From: Sitta carolinensis
Lineage: Eukaryota > Chordata > Aves > Passeriformes > Sittidae
Length of the DNA: 64,000 bases
Reading direction: 5' to 3'
Assembly: GCA_032173965.1 (NCBI GenBank)
Contig: CM063288.1
Location: 16,534,501 to 16,598,500, forward strand
The translations under genes and the position numbers were made by a program. The notes beneath the pieces are model-generated. The model saw only the letters and a list, made by a program, of their open reading frames with translations. It was not told where the DNA came from and did not search any database. The number at the start of each line of letters is the position of its first letter. Position 1 is the first letter of the stretch. Below are positions 51,412-63,364 of the stretch, one piece after another.

Positions 51412-54400
51412 AGCCAAGTTAAAGGCTTGCAAGTCTTCACACAAGTTTCCAAAATGCAAGTTGTCTTCCTCTGGGACTGCTATGGCTCATATCTTCCTAC
51501 CAATGTCCCCTGAAGTCTCTCCTTAAATGTAACTCTTATGTAAGTGATTGGTCCTTTCCTACTGGTATTGAAGACCCATATTGCACTGAAAATGAAAGCT
51601 GGACAGATGATTCTTCCTAGAGCCATAGTACAAGAAAAAAACACCTAGATTTTATTTGTGTTGTGCTTAAGAACATCCCCGATTCATTATTACTCTACTT
51701 TATATTCATATTTAAGCAAGAAGAAAAGCTAAGAGCAATTATTTTGAAAAACTAAATAGATCCCTCATTACCCAGCATATGCATTTCACTCAGTGAAGAC
51801 TAAGAAACCTCAAAGACTAATCTCTCATTAATACACGACATGTTCACAGAACGCCTGCCAGAACTGGGAAGTCAAGTTTAGATGGAAACTTGGCATGGAG
51901 TTACTGGCATGTCCCTTTGAGGGTTGGGAAGGAAAAGGAAAGAAAAAAGCAGTGAATAAAACCCTGTTTGCATGCTTGCATGCATGTACATATGAGAAGA
52001 CTTTTTAACTTCATTTTCTCATTAAAGTAAAGAACAGTGAAACTGTAAAGATTCCATGTGTGTTCTTATAAACTGTGCTTTTCACACATCTTTTGTTAGA
52101 CACATGGAATGTTAACTGAAAGGGCTTATCTTAAAAATCAGCAGGGTAGTTGGAATGCAATTTTACAAAACCTGGCCATCTTTCAACAAGAGTGGGTGGA
52201 TTTTCAATGCAGCAAATGTTTGTGTATTAAAAAGTATTTGCCATGGTGACAAAGCTTGGAGAAACATCCCATTAGCCACAGACGGGAAGCCATTGCAGAT
52301 TGTTCTGATTATCCATGCCCAAAACTTAGTCTGGCTCTGTTTATACGGCATTTCCGATAAAAAAAAATAATTCAACATACCCCTAAAACCTGAGCAAACT
52401 GTTTGCACTTACTTACACATGCCTTGTGCTGTATATTCTGGCTCAGATTCAACACATGATTAGATTCTTACTTTCCTGGAACTTAAAACATGTGCTTACA
52501 GCTAAGCATATGCTTAAATGTTCTGCTGCTCTGGGACCCAAGATGATGTTCCTATATTCATGGTACAGCCAGGACATCTTGTGAAACAAACAGGAATTTT
52601 AGACTAAGACCTCTAACCTACAGTTCAGTAAAGAGATGAGTAGAACAAGTTGCTTAGGGTTTGTGGTGAGGTGAGGGGTTGTGTCAGGGAGCACGGTAGA
52701 GCATCTGGGCATACTTTGCATGTGTCTGCCCAAAAACCTTGTCTGCATGAATCTGGGACAGCTGCATTAACCATGGTCCCAAGATGGTGTTATCAAGAGT
52801 TGGTGTATTATATCATTGTGATTTTGGTTTAGAAAACTGGAAGAAATAAGACATTTAACTGCTAGGTCACTAACATTTTCTCATTATTCTTGCAACACAG
52901 CTCTTCTTTCCATACAATATGACACTTTTGAGTCCAATAATTTGGGATGTTAGACTATTGCATCTGACTGGAAATTTAGGAGTCTCCCTCACTAGAAACA
53001 AGAAGTTCTAATTTCTTCTCCTCTTGAATAGCGAGCACATGCTCCTTTTGAATTGTAAGCAAGCAATGTGAAGCCTGCAGAAGTTAGACTGTCACCTGCT
53101 GTGGTGAAAGGAAAGAATTATCACCATGTCAAATGGTATCCCCTGCAAAATGCTCAGTTCTAGCTGTAATTAACAGGTGCATGCAGAGTGGTCAGAGTAG
53201 CTCTGTAAAGTGCATGTGAGATCATTAGAGATAAGAGGGAAAAAAATTACAGGTCAAACTCAATCTGGAATACTTATAAGTGCCTAAGTCAGATGTGAAC
53301 TCAAGGGTTTCATACCTCTGGCTCATATGCAATAATCAGAGATGGATTAAAACATTCCAACAGAAGTGTAAAAACTTAGTAAAAAGTAAAATGTCTTTAA
53401 ATACGATGCGAACTGTATTAAACCCTGTCTCTTAAAATACAACACAATGGACAACCTTTATGTCATATATACTTAGGTTCTTCTGCAACTTCTATTAACT
53501 TCTAATATCTTCTGGTATTCCTACAGGAATTAAACTAAATAATAGACCTAAATAGTTGAAAGTGTCTGTGCCACTTATTTTATTCATTTTGTAACATTAT
53601 TCCAAGACATAACACGGGAAGCTTAAAAAAGGGTCGTTCTACTCCTGTTAGCATCGGCAATGTTTATAGGGAAATGATATTTTATGTGATGGAATGAATG
53701 ACTATGCTATAAAACAAAGTGTCCTACAAAACACTGCTTTGAAGTTATACTTGGCTGCCCAAGGTAGATGACAGACAGTGTCAGCAAAAGGGATAAAAAT
53801 GCTTAAAGTTCATAGTAAGGTCAAAATAAATAGGTCACAGCAAATTAATCCTGATCATCTGACCATTGTGGAGCAAGAAAAGGGCAGTGTTCAAGCTCAA
53901 ATCTGCTAAAATTTAGTGGAAAGATATAAAACAATTAGCTGCGACACTGACTTCTTTCTTCTCCTATGTTGCTAGACATACAAGTTCCTCCAGAGGATAA
54001 AAAAGTATAATTTTAAAATACTCTACTTAGTGATTTATGTATCAAAAAAAACCGTTTTTTCATCACAGGTAAGCCCAGTTGGTAATTTTTTCCTCCAGTG
54101 CTAGTTTTGTCTGAATCAAAAACACAGAACAATTGAAAATATTTTATCTTTTCAGTGATAATTTCATAGAAGTTAGTACTTCTTTTCCAAGTCTTTTTCA
54201 AAATTGTGCTGTGCTGAGAATCAAATCAATATGATGACAATTATCACTGGCTTTTAATAAGAAAAAAACCGAAGACATTATTATCTTTTCAGAACACGTT
54301 TTCCTCACAACTGATAAAATGTTACTATTGTTCAAAGTAAGGCTATAATTTTTAATCAAAATGGTAAATCCTTCTTAGAGTTTTGAATAAATCTATTAGA

Positions 54401-54827
54401 CTTTTTGTCAGAATACAAGAACACCTAGACACTATTTTGTAACCTTTGCTCATCCATCCATACTTGCTGCTATCAATGTGTTTAGATGTACAAAGCTTTT
54501 GTACATGCATTCCCTAGATTATATAAGCGATGCTCTTTAGAGACAGCAGAAAGGAAATATTACTCCTAAAAATACTTGTACTTAAGCTAAAACTACTTAA
54601 ATTGAAAGTAATAAAGCTCTCTGGAAATGGATGGAATTTTTATCAGAGTCCTCCTTTCTGAGTATGACATCTTTAGGTGCTCTTCTTGACTTTCTTTTCT
54701 GATCATGCCTACTAACTGTGCTAGAAAGAGAAATTTTTTTTTTCCTCTGTGCGAGGCAGGCAGGACTAAGTCTGCCTAAGCTGGAATGCAAACCCAGCTC
54801 TGAGTAAAGCTGCTCATAGCTAAGAGC
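51412..54827. other. AT-rich non-coding stretch, no gene seen
   Basis: No supportable gene was found. An alternating purine-pyrimidine patch with repeated GCATG words lies at about 51968-51994 and could favour Z-DNA. Frames at 52155-52370 (+) and 52163-52408 (-) overlap on opposite strands and are unrecognised. The sequence becomes GC-richer after about 54740. Confidence 0.6.
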
Positions 54828-54890
54828 CGTTCTCTGTCAGAGCTGACGCTGCTCTGGCGCGCCGGGCCCCTCCCCTGCCTCAGGTGCCTT
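54828..54890. promoter_or_regulatory. Tiny CpG cluster with GGCGCGCC
   Basis: Five CpGs occur within 37 bases (54828-54864), including the palindromic octamer GGCGCGCC at 54856-54863, followed by a GGGCCCCTCCCC block that resembles SP1/KLF sites. The surroundings are AT-rich and CpG-poor. It may be a minimal promoter or enhancer core, or a GC-rich insertion. It is too short to call a CpG island. Confidence 0.35.
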
Positions 54891-57800
54891 GTGTGTACAA
54901 CCTCCTTCAAACTGTCCATGCCTTTCCTCTCATTTTTCCTTTGCTTCCTTTCAAGCAGCCCACTCAGTTCATGAACAACTGTTCTCAATCATTTTCTTAT
55001 CTGAGGTATATCTGTCTTAGGAATGCTTCAATGGCAGGACTACAATTCTTTATGCAACTTAAAATGGTCATGTAACAAAATGTAATACACAAAATCTCTT
55101 CTGTGCTGAACAGAATTATATTCTCAAATTATTCATTACTAAAGCCTTCATTAAGATTAACCTGAAGTGATTCCCTGGTGATCTCCTCAAACATGCCAAA
55201 GAGTCTCAGGATCAGCCTGTGGGCCCTGACATCTGGAACACTTTGCATGCTTTCAAACTGGTTTCTACCACGCCTGCTACTACCAACTGCAAAGTTAAGA
55301 GTGAGACAGAAATCCATTTGAGACCAGTGGAAAGGTAGTAGAACATCTCCAGTTATTTAGCTGAAATGGGCCAGCTGGAAGGAGAGCAAATAGAACAGCA
55401 GATACACGTAGTCCATACTCTGAAGAAAGCTACAAATATAATATTGGGGTAAGGATGCCCCACTAAGAGGCATTTAAAAAAAAGTATTAATGTCGTAAAC
55501 ATATCAATTGCCCATGTGATCATTTTACTTACGTACTATAACTCTTCCTGCACAACACTGAATTCCAGGATAATGTAACTACATTTTCTGCTAAATCTCC
55601 TAAAGCTTGTAGATATCCCATGAATGAAGAAAATTTACACTATTTGATTACATATTCCTGTAATAGAGATTGTCAGATGAAATATACAGCAAATATCCCT
55701 CTATTGGAAGAGGTAGCAGATTAGGTCAAACTTTAAAGTAAATGTGAAGGCAGACTAGCTTTGGAAAAAACCAAACACCCCCAAAACATGACAATTCAAT
55801 AAAATCAGAAATACTGCATTAAGATTATAGCATTGCAAAGCGATTTTAGAACTTATTTTATTTTTGAGAAGGACTTTACATTTATCACATCTTTGAGATA
55901 TTTTATATCTGCCAAAGTAACATGGAGCATAAGAGGTTGCATACCGGGAAGTGATAACTTGTGGTGTCACATTTCAGTATATAGAGTTTAAATATTTATG
56001 TGCAAAAGTAATTTAGCTATAAGCCTGTTTCCTGTTTTAAACCAGATGCTGTTGCTTAAACTAAAAATATTTAAGAAAAAGTCTAGAATGATAAGGGATT
56101 TAATTTGTAAATGTCCCCTGTACATAGTGTCAAAGGACAATCCTGTGAGCTTGAAAAAGCAATTGTCTAGTCTTGTGTCTGCCTCAGCCTTGATGCTGAA
56201 ATGTATAACTCATTTCTGTGCATTTGCACTTTTAATACAAAGAATAATTTGCATTTATAACAGATATAGTTCCCTGAAAATCATTATATTTATACATTCC
56301 CCTTGGAAAGCTTGGTGTGGTTTTTTTGTTTTGTTGTTGTTGGTTGGTTGGGTTGTTTGTTTATGTGTGTGGGAGTTTAAACTATAAACAAGAAGGAAAG
56401 AAGAATGAGAAGCAGGAAGATATTCAATCAATGATTAGAATATTTCTTGCAGCTCTCAGGTCCTGGCAGGTACTGTGGTACAGAATAAAAAAAAGTGAAT
56501 CATGACCATAAAATGGGCATGTCTTTAGAAGTCTGGAATTAGCTATATGATATTAAATTGGAAGAGGTTAAAGCTCATCATAGAAAATATAGGCCTTATT
56601 TCAAATGCACAGAATTTAGCCTTAAAAATCAACTACAACAATGTAAAACCTGTCACAAAACAAAATTAAACCCAGATTTTTCAGCCATCTGTATTTCAGT
56701 ATTTCTCTTGAATTGGGACAAAAATATCTTCAAATCAAGACAACTATGAGGTAAGGCACAACTCAAACCTGCAAACTATCTACAACAAATAGAAGCCACT
56801 CCATTTCCCATAGTTTTTTGTAGTAAAAGCTGTATATAGACTCCGATAATGCTTCTTTTCAAATACAGTTAACTGCAATGGGTATTAAGAAAGACAACAA
56901 GCTCCAACAAGAGAATATGTACCATGACATAATGTCGTGATATCAAGGCACTGCCTTATGAGCCACTTTTCACTTTTCCTCCCAAATACAAGTGTGTCGA
57001 CCCTTAAAGCTTCCTATTCTCCACATTCTGCAGCCAGTTCAGGAATGATCCATTTTGAACAGGAAAGTCCAGATACACTCCTCACTTGCTGTCCTAACTT
57101 GCCATCCATTCAACCACAGGTGATAAGGTGCTCTGCATATGCACTACTGGGAGAAAACAGAGCACTGGCTTGCCCTGGTTTTTACCATGAGATTTTCTTA
57201 TACCTTACCACATACTCATGTACCTGTAATCTTGGATGACCTATAAATGTTCTCTTTGTAAGCGTCACACAGACCTCCCACCTGAGAGATGGAAGTAGAA
57301 GTGCAGTTCATTTTGATTCTAGTGTATTTGTAAATCTTTCCTGAAATCAGATGTTGTTTCCAGTACAGTACAATATGCTGTATGTACAGTCCACTGACAT
57401 TTACCACCACCGCCATACCTGGCCAGCTGACATGCCGAAACCAAACTGGTTTGCAATGCACCAGCTATGCCTGAAGGCAGGAGTGCAGTCTTGCCCCTTT
57501 GTTAATGATGATGGTTCCTCTGAAAGTTTGCTCTGTCATGAGAGGTTGCTTATGTAGTTTCATGTAGAAACTATTTCTAGCCATCCTGTATGTGTACAGA
57601 ATGGCAAGTTTATCAACACAACTGTTCAGGCTGATGGAAATCAAGTGATTTTTGTGTCCTCCTATCTTCTGCAACTGATCACATTTCCATACCATAAGTA
57701 TTTCTAAACAACTCACTGAATGTCTATTCTGCTGTATAAACAACTCCTTTGAAAGTAGGAGCAATTACTACAAAAGATCTATGGCTTTCTCCTTCATTAG

Positions 57801-58409
57801 ACTAAAACAAGAAAGTGCAGGGTAAGGTCTCAAAAAAAATGTGTTGACAAGCTAAGCCACTTCTGCACATGCTTGTTCATGTTGACAACCTCTCCTTTGA
57901 ATTGATTTTTAAGGCTGCTCCTCTTGACAAAGTGCTAAGAAAATCCCAGAAATCCTAGAGCCAAATATGCCCCAGTTCCGTACCTATGGAGGTGGGGAGA
58001 TGGTTGTAATTTTTTGCCTTTGTTTTTTTCATTGTATTTGGGACATGCAATACGTGACATTCAGCAACCTGAAACCTTGGAAGCAAATTGGATAACATGC
58101 ACTTGCCAAGATACAGTACAGAATGGTGTTTATACATGTCATAGAAATGTGATTTAGATAATTAAACCAATAGAAGCTTCTGTACACGGCAAGCCTTAAT
58201 AAGTTTTCTCTCTAGACATGGCCTTCCAAATGAACATGACAGCCAGGAGAGCTCCTTGGCAGAGCAGGAAAGCTTTAGTACTTTTTATTCAACTACTTTA
58301 TGATTGTACTCTCCACAAACAATGAAATAGAAGAAGGTACAACACATACAAACCCCAAAGATAGTAGTTCCTATATGTTTTAATTTTAAAACATTTTGAG
58401 ACAGTTTTC
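54891..58409. other. AT-rich non-coding stretch, no gene seen
   Basis: No supportable gene was found. A T/G-rich low-complexity patch (about 56321-56375, with TTG and GGTT words) keeps part of the 55998-56387 frame open and hydrophobic. Frames at 56937-57239 (+) and 57465-57764 (-) are about 100 codons and unrecognised. Confidence 0.6.
56321..56375. repeat. T/G-rich low-complexity patch
   Basis: The + strand is almost only T and G, with T7, GTTGTTG, GGTTGGTTGGG and TGTGTGTGGG words. It is simple-sequence DNA without clear unit length. Confidence 0.8.
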
Positions 58410-58690
58410 TTACTTCTAAAATTATTCTCATTATTTGCAGTGAGTGGAAGATTCATGAGGTAATATTATTTCCTAGTATTATGCAAGGGAAAAAAATCTC
58501 TCAATCAAAATAAGCAACAAAATTTTCTTCTAAAATTAACATTTTACAGTTATTCATTTTTACAAACAGGAAACCAAAGCTTGGAAAGATTCAGTCAGCT
58601 GCCCAAAATCACAGAGGAAAGTTGAAGATTCCTAAACCTTGATTTTGAGCCTGAGTAAAATGTTTTAATAACAATGACATCTTCTAGTCT
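58410..58690 (+). mobile_element. Ancient MIR-like CORE-SINE copy, interrupted
   Basis: Two separate parts match the MIR SINE in the right order. ATGAGGTAATATTATT (about 58454-58469) matches the MIR segment reading ATGAGGTAGGTACTATTATT. The stretch 58557-58620, with TTTTACAAACAGGAAACC, AGTCAGCTGCCCAA and TCACAGAGG, follows the MIR path TTTTACAG..GAGGAAACTGAGG..AGTAACTTGCCCAAGGTCACACAG. About 85 bases of unrelated AT-rich sequence separate the two parts and may be an insertion. The match continues more weakly to about 58690. MIR elements spread before or around the amniote radiation, so a bird copy would be very old. The boundaries are approximate. Confidence 0.6.
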
Positions 58691-61600
58691 TAAGCATGAA
58701 TTGTCTTTTCAAACTAAGCACTCACACCACGGTGAAGAAAAGGCCTGGTCAGTAGCAGATGTGGGAGAAAGGAAAAGGGGATTATATTAAGCAGCAGCAC
58801 AAACATTTGCTTTACTACAAAAAGCCAGAGCATATGGGTAGGAGTTTAGAATGATTTTTCAAATCTAAGGCTATAAGGTCATGAACCAGTAAAACAGTAC
58901 AGCTTTTCTTGACATTTCCATGCTAAAATACATTTTTCTTCCTTGGTCTGTATCAAGGCCTGTGGGCTGTGATCTGGTCAGCAATAAGTCAAGGCTGGGG
59001 AGCGTAGTGCCCACTGCAAAAACAGACTGCACAGGACTTCTCTTAAGCAAATACGTATGTCCAGAGGGAATGAAAAGAATGTGAAAAGCTCACACACCAG
59101 ATTTGTTTTCATTTATAGATTATTTCCAAATTAATAAGTTCTTAGTGAAAATAAATCTTATTTTCTTCTAGAAGATGTGGCTTCAGTATATACTGCTCCA
59201 TGCCTTCTCACATATAAGTAGAATTTAACAATGCTTCACCATGATAAGACTGTCTTGCACTTCAGTGAGTTTCTCAGCATTGAACCTGCTTGTACAGAAC
59301 TTCTATTGAACAGCACAAATTTTTAATCAATCACTAAACATTATTAGAAAGAAATATTTAGATCCAGCATTTTCATTTTTGTTCTACAGCACTAAAGAAA
59401 CCTAGAGGCACTCATATCTGCAGCATCCTTCAGTTTGATGCAATTTAAATTCTCAGAACTTACTTTTGCTAGTGAGGGAAGATTTAAGGATTAGACCCCA
59501 AGTTTTTACAAGTTGCAATAAAAAGGATTTTTTTTCTGTCTTTTATTCAGACAAAGGGCTATTAAATGCAGTGGTGAGTATATTTTTTTTTCTGAATAAT
59601 GATAGCAATAGACATTTCAACTGAGTATAGTTTGTTTTTATGCATGTATTAATTTACAATATCAAAAAGAACTAATACAAAATGAAAAAGTATATAATGA
59701 AGTGATTAAATGCTTTGAAAAAGGACTATGCATTTTTGTCATTATGTCAACAAGTCTTACGCATTTGAAAATCAGAACATCTTCATCACAGAACAGCAGT
59801 TAATTTAAATGATACTCCTCTTCATATATCTGAGATTTAAATCTGGACCTCTGCCAACTCAGATCTCAGTAAACTGTGGGCACTGTTGCAGTTTGTGAAG
59901 ATCTGGAGGAGAAGAAAAAGTATATATACTTGCTACACTCACATGAGGCTATTTTTAAGTATATTGTAAATAACTAAAGGGAACATAACTGTTTATACTT
60001 GAATCAAGAACAAAAGAAACTTAGGAAGACTGTGATATAAAGAGATTTCGAGTGCATGTCAGAACATTGCGTGAAAACCTTGAAAGATCAAAAAGGTTTG
60101 ATCTGTGAAGGGCAAAAAAAGAGGAAAAATCAAAAGTTGGTATTGACAGTTAAGGTTCAAAAAATTAAAAGATAAGTAAAGCACTAAAAAAAGAAGTAAA
60201 TATGATTGATTAAAATAAATGGTGAGTTTATATTAACTTTTAAATGCTTCCAGACAAATGCTTTGCAGTATATCCTTTAAGGTAATTACAACTGTTGAAA
60301 AACATCTTTATACCAATAGATCTTTATATCACATAATGACAATTGCAACAATAAATGTTAGGATTGTTATAGAATGAGAAAATTATCATTAACATGTACC
60401 ATGTATTGAACAGCTAACCCTCAAAACACCAAAAAATGGTTTTCCAAAGATAAGTTATGAACACACAGAGTCCAACAAGACTCTGTCAACATAGAAATTA
60501 AGTTACAACAGTCCTCAGGTTTTGTCTGGTTTGTAGCACTCAGAACAGCAGTATAAGGACTGTTTACATCCATGATTCTCCTTTAGAGGTGGATAACCAG
60601 GAACACTCTGTGTCCAGCAGAGCTGGAGAGATTCACAAGAAGAAACAAGTGTATGTTGTGCAAGACAAAAATCCTATAATGTTTTAAAGAAGTAATCTTG
60701 AGAAACAGCAGATTTTTCATGTAATTATATGCTGACAGACAATGATATGCTGCAAGGGACTTAGGGGAAATTTCTCATGTGAAGAAAAAGTTTCTTTTTG
60801 TGCTTAGCCAACATGATTGCAGGTTTGGTACCAAATAACAATGTGTACATCCTTAATTTGTAGTAAGAATGACTTATACAAGTGAGGTCGAGCCAAGAAT
60901 GCATAGAAGAATTTGAGGATCTAATATCTAGGATTGGTGTGTCCTTTTAGGTATGCTATTGAATACAGTATGCTTCAAAGGAGATAAGAAAAGTAGCTGT
61001 TTCAAGACTTTTTTTTAGATACAGTTTGTTCCAAGGGCAGAAATACTTGTTTGATTTCAAAAAACATACAAAAGAAACATCTGTGTTGCATGACGACTTC
61101 GTCCTTGCTCCCTTTTCACTTCTGCAACCATTTGCTTTGGAAAGTTTTACCTGGATGTAAATAAAGATGATAGGATTTGATTTTCTTCTGCACATGAATT
61201 AAAATTCTAGAGATGCTACAGGTGTTGACATGGACCTGTTTAAGAACACCGGCTTTATTAATTTTTTTTGGTTGCTTTATTCTTTTTTTTAACTGAAATA
61301 TCTTTGCTTTCCATTGCCTCACCCATGCTTTAAAAAAATAATTATTTAAATTACATGCACATTCAACAAGTGGGACTCTTAAGTACCACAGACAAAGGGA
61401 TTAGAATCATTTTGGTCACAACCCTTATGAATAGGATGTGAAATTCATAAGGTAAGAAAATCATTAGAAAAATTGGAACTGGAAGAGATCAGATCTGACT
61501 ACTACATTTTGAAAAGTCAAGGGCTTAAAGCTTTCCAGGCATTTGCAGGGAATAGGAGTGCTTTGATGAAACCTGGTTGCTCCTGCTAAGTTAAACTGCA

Positions 61601-63185
61601 GTACCACTTTTGCAAGTGCTGTGTGCCATGAAAACATGGTCTCGCATCAAGGCAGAGAATGCTACAAAGAACTCACTCAGGAGCTTCAGCTTTCTCAAAC
61701 CATCTCAAAATGCAGGTTTCTGTGCTGTCTCAAGTTCCATAGAACGGGTCTGCTGGTCAGATAGAAAAGTCAACTGATCAGCTTAACTCAATCAGAATTT
61801 CTTAGAGATAATGTTCCTTGTCATTGTTAGTTCATTAGTTCTAAGTTACTTTAGCTCTCCAAGTTCATCAGTTTAGCTTGGAAAAGTTTTTGGGCACAGT
61901 CTAAGTGTGTGAGACTAAACAGTCCAACATGAACTAGTCAGACCAAAGGTTTTAACATATTTTTAAAGTGATAAATTTTAGAAGTGCCTGGATAGCAAAG
62001 GTCAGGTAGATATGAAAATCCGTTCAGAAAACGCGGCAGCCCTTTACCTCCCATTTAAATATTTCTCAAAATCAAACAGAGTTTGGACACTTCTGAAAGC
62101 AAAATATAGTCAATTTTGTCTATTTAGTGACCACTGAATTCAATAGAAGGATTAATACTATCTTCAGCAGAATATTTTTCTGGCTTTTTGTAGCCTTTAC
62201 TCAGAAATTTAAAGAGAAAACTCATAAAATTTTTCTGAAATTTGCAGGACAAATTATGTGTATATCTTCATTCAAGAACTATCTAGAAATGGATTATAAA
62301 AGACTGTGAAATAGCTGGTCTGTTGAACCAGCTCAGTGAGGAGCTGTGTATTTCCTTTAATTACTTTAGTTTAAAGCTGAGTTTTCATCCATTTAAACTT
62401 ACATGCTCTGTCCTTCAGAAAGTTATTCTATTTGGCTTTTCTTAGATGTAATCAGAACTGTTCTATGTTTCCCTAATGACAAACACATTTCTTTCTCCAT
62501 GCAATATCCCTAAGTATGCAGCAACCATCGTCTTGCCAAAACTTTCTGGCATTTTTATTCCACTTAGATTCCAAATCTACATTTTTCTGTGAGAAAAGCT
62601 GTAGGAAACACTGTAAACAGGATAATTATGTAGCAATACAATTTTAAATGCAACTTTTACTTGCATATTATTTTGAATGTATGGTTTTTGATTTCCTAAT
62701 GCATTGTGGAGACCCAATGCTATTGTTCCTGGAGCACAGATATGTTTGTATTAATGTATATTTCAAGAATTCTGTGAGATTTTTAACAGCAAAAGTATGA
62801 GGAAGATAAAAGGATGTGCAGAATGTTATAAAAGTTGCTTACAATCATTGTAATGGGCTATCACTGCAATCTCTAATCTGTGACAATTTTGTGTGGCCTC
62901 CTTTATCTCACCCTGTGGAATAGCTCTGTAAAGGAGCCAACCAATCAAAAACCCCATAAGGAATGTAGCCTAGTTTTCATTGTCCTTTATACATGCCAGA
63001 AGCACCTCATACAAGAAATTTATTTTTCAGAGCTTTAGAAAAGATTAATACAAATATTTTTGAGATGTGAGTTGAATGGAAACTCAATAATTGTCAACAA
63101 TATTTGACATTTGGAATTGAAACCTCCAGTGACATGCTAGAAGAGGGGATTTTTTTTTTTCACAAATTGGGAGAGTTTTGTACTT
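58691..63185. other. AT-rich non-coding stretch, no gene seen
   Basis: No supportable gene was found. The 60956-61322 minus-strand frames are short, Lys-rich and unrecognised. The 62800-62970 stretch is non-repetitive, with CCAAT-type (CCAATCAAAAA) and GATA-type (CTTTATCTC) words, and looks enhancer-like. A short T12-class run lies at about 63149-63160. Confidence 0.6.
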
Positions 63186-63364
63186 ATAGAATCATAGAAT
63201 ATTTTGAGTTGGAAGGGACATTTACAGGTTATCTGTTTCAACCTCTTGCAATGAGCAGGAACATCTTCAACTAGATCAGGTTGCTCAGAGCCCCAGCATT
63301 TTACAGTGAGGGTGATAAAACACACAGGTTGCCCAGAGAGATGGCACATGGCCCATCTGAAGTG
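63186..63364 (-). mobile_element. CR1 LINE 3' fragment with inverted 5' part
   Basis: The 63186-63297 part is antisense CR1 3' end. It has the octamer tail complement (ATAGAATCATAGAAT), then TTGGAAGGGACATTTA, a diverged counterpart of the CCATGGGCAGGGACA block, and ACTAGATCAGGTTGCTCAGA. The next part, 63298-63364, is CR1 from just upstream but in sense orientation on the + strand (ACAGTGAGGGTG, then CACAGGTTGCCCAGAGAG and GGCCCATC). CR1 copies are normally 5'-truncated and keep their 3' end, so the inverted piece lacking its own tail fits one insertion with 5' inversion. About 20 bases of consensus are missing at the junction. The fragment is diverged and non-coding. Confidence 0.88.

Noticed and set aside
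50310..55471. Shared 12-mer CCACTAAGAGGC at 50310-50321 and 55460-55471 as a pair of CTCF sites
   Set aside because: It departs from the CTCF core at two key positions, and many 12-mer pairs are expected by chance in 64 kb.
55998..56387. 129-codon frame with a hydrophobic C-terminus as a small membrane protein
   Set aside because: The hydrophobic end is produced by a T/G-rich low-complexity patch (56321-56375), not by a conserved membrane segment.
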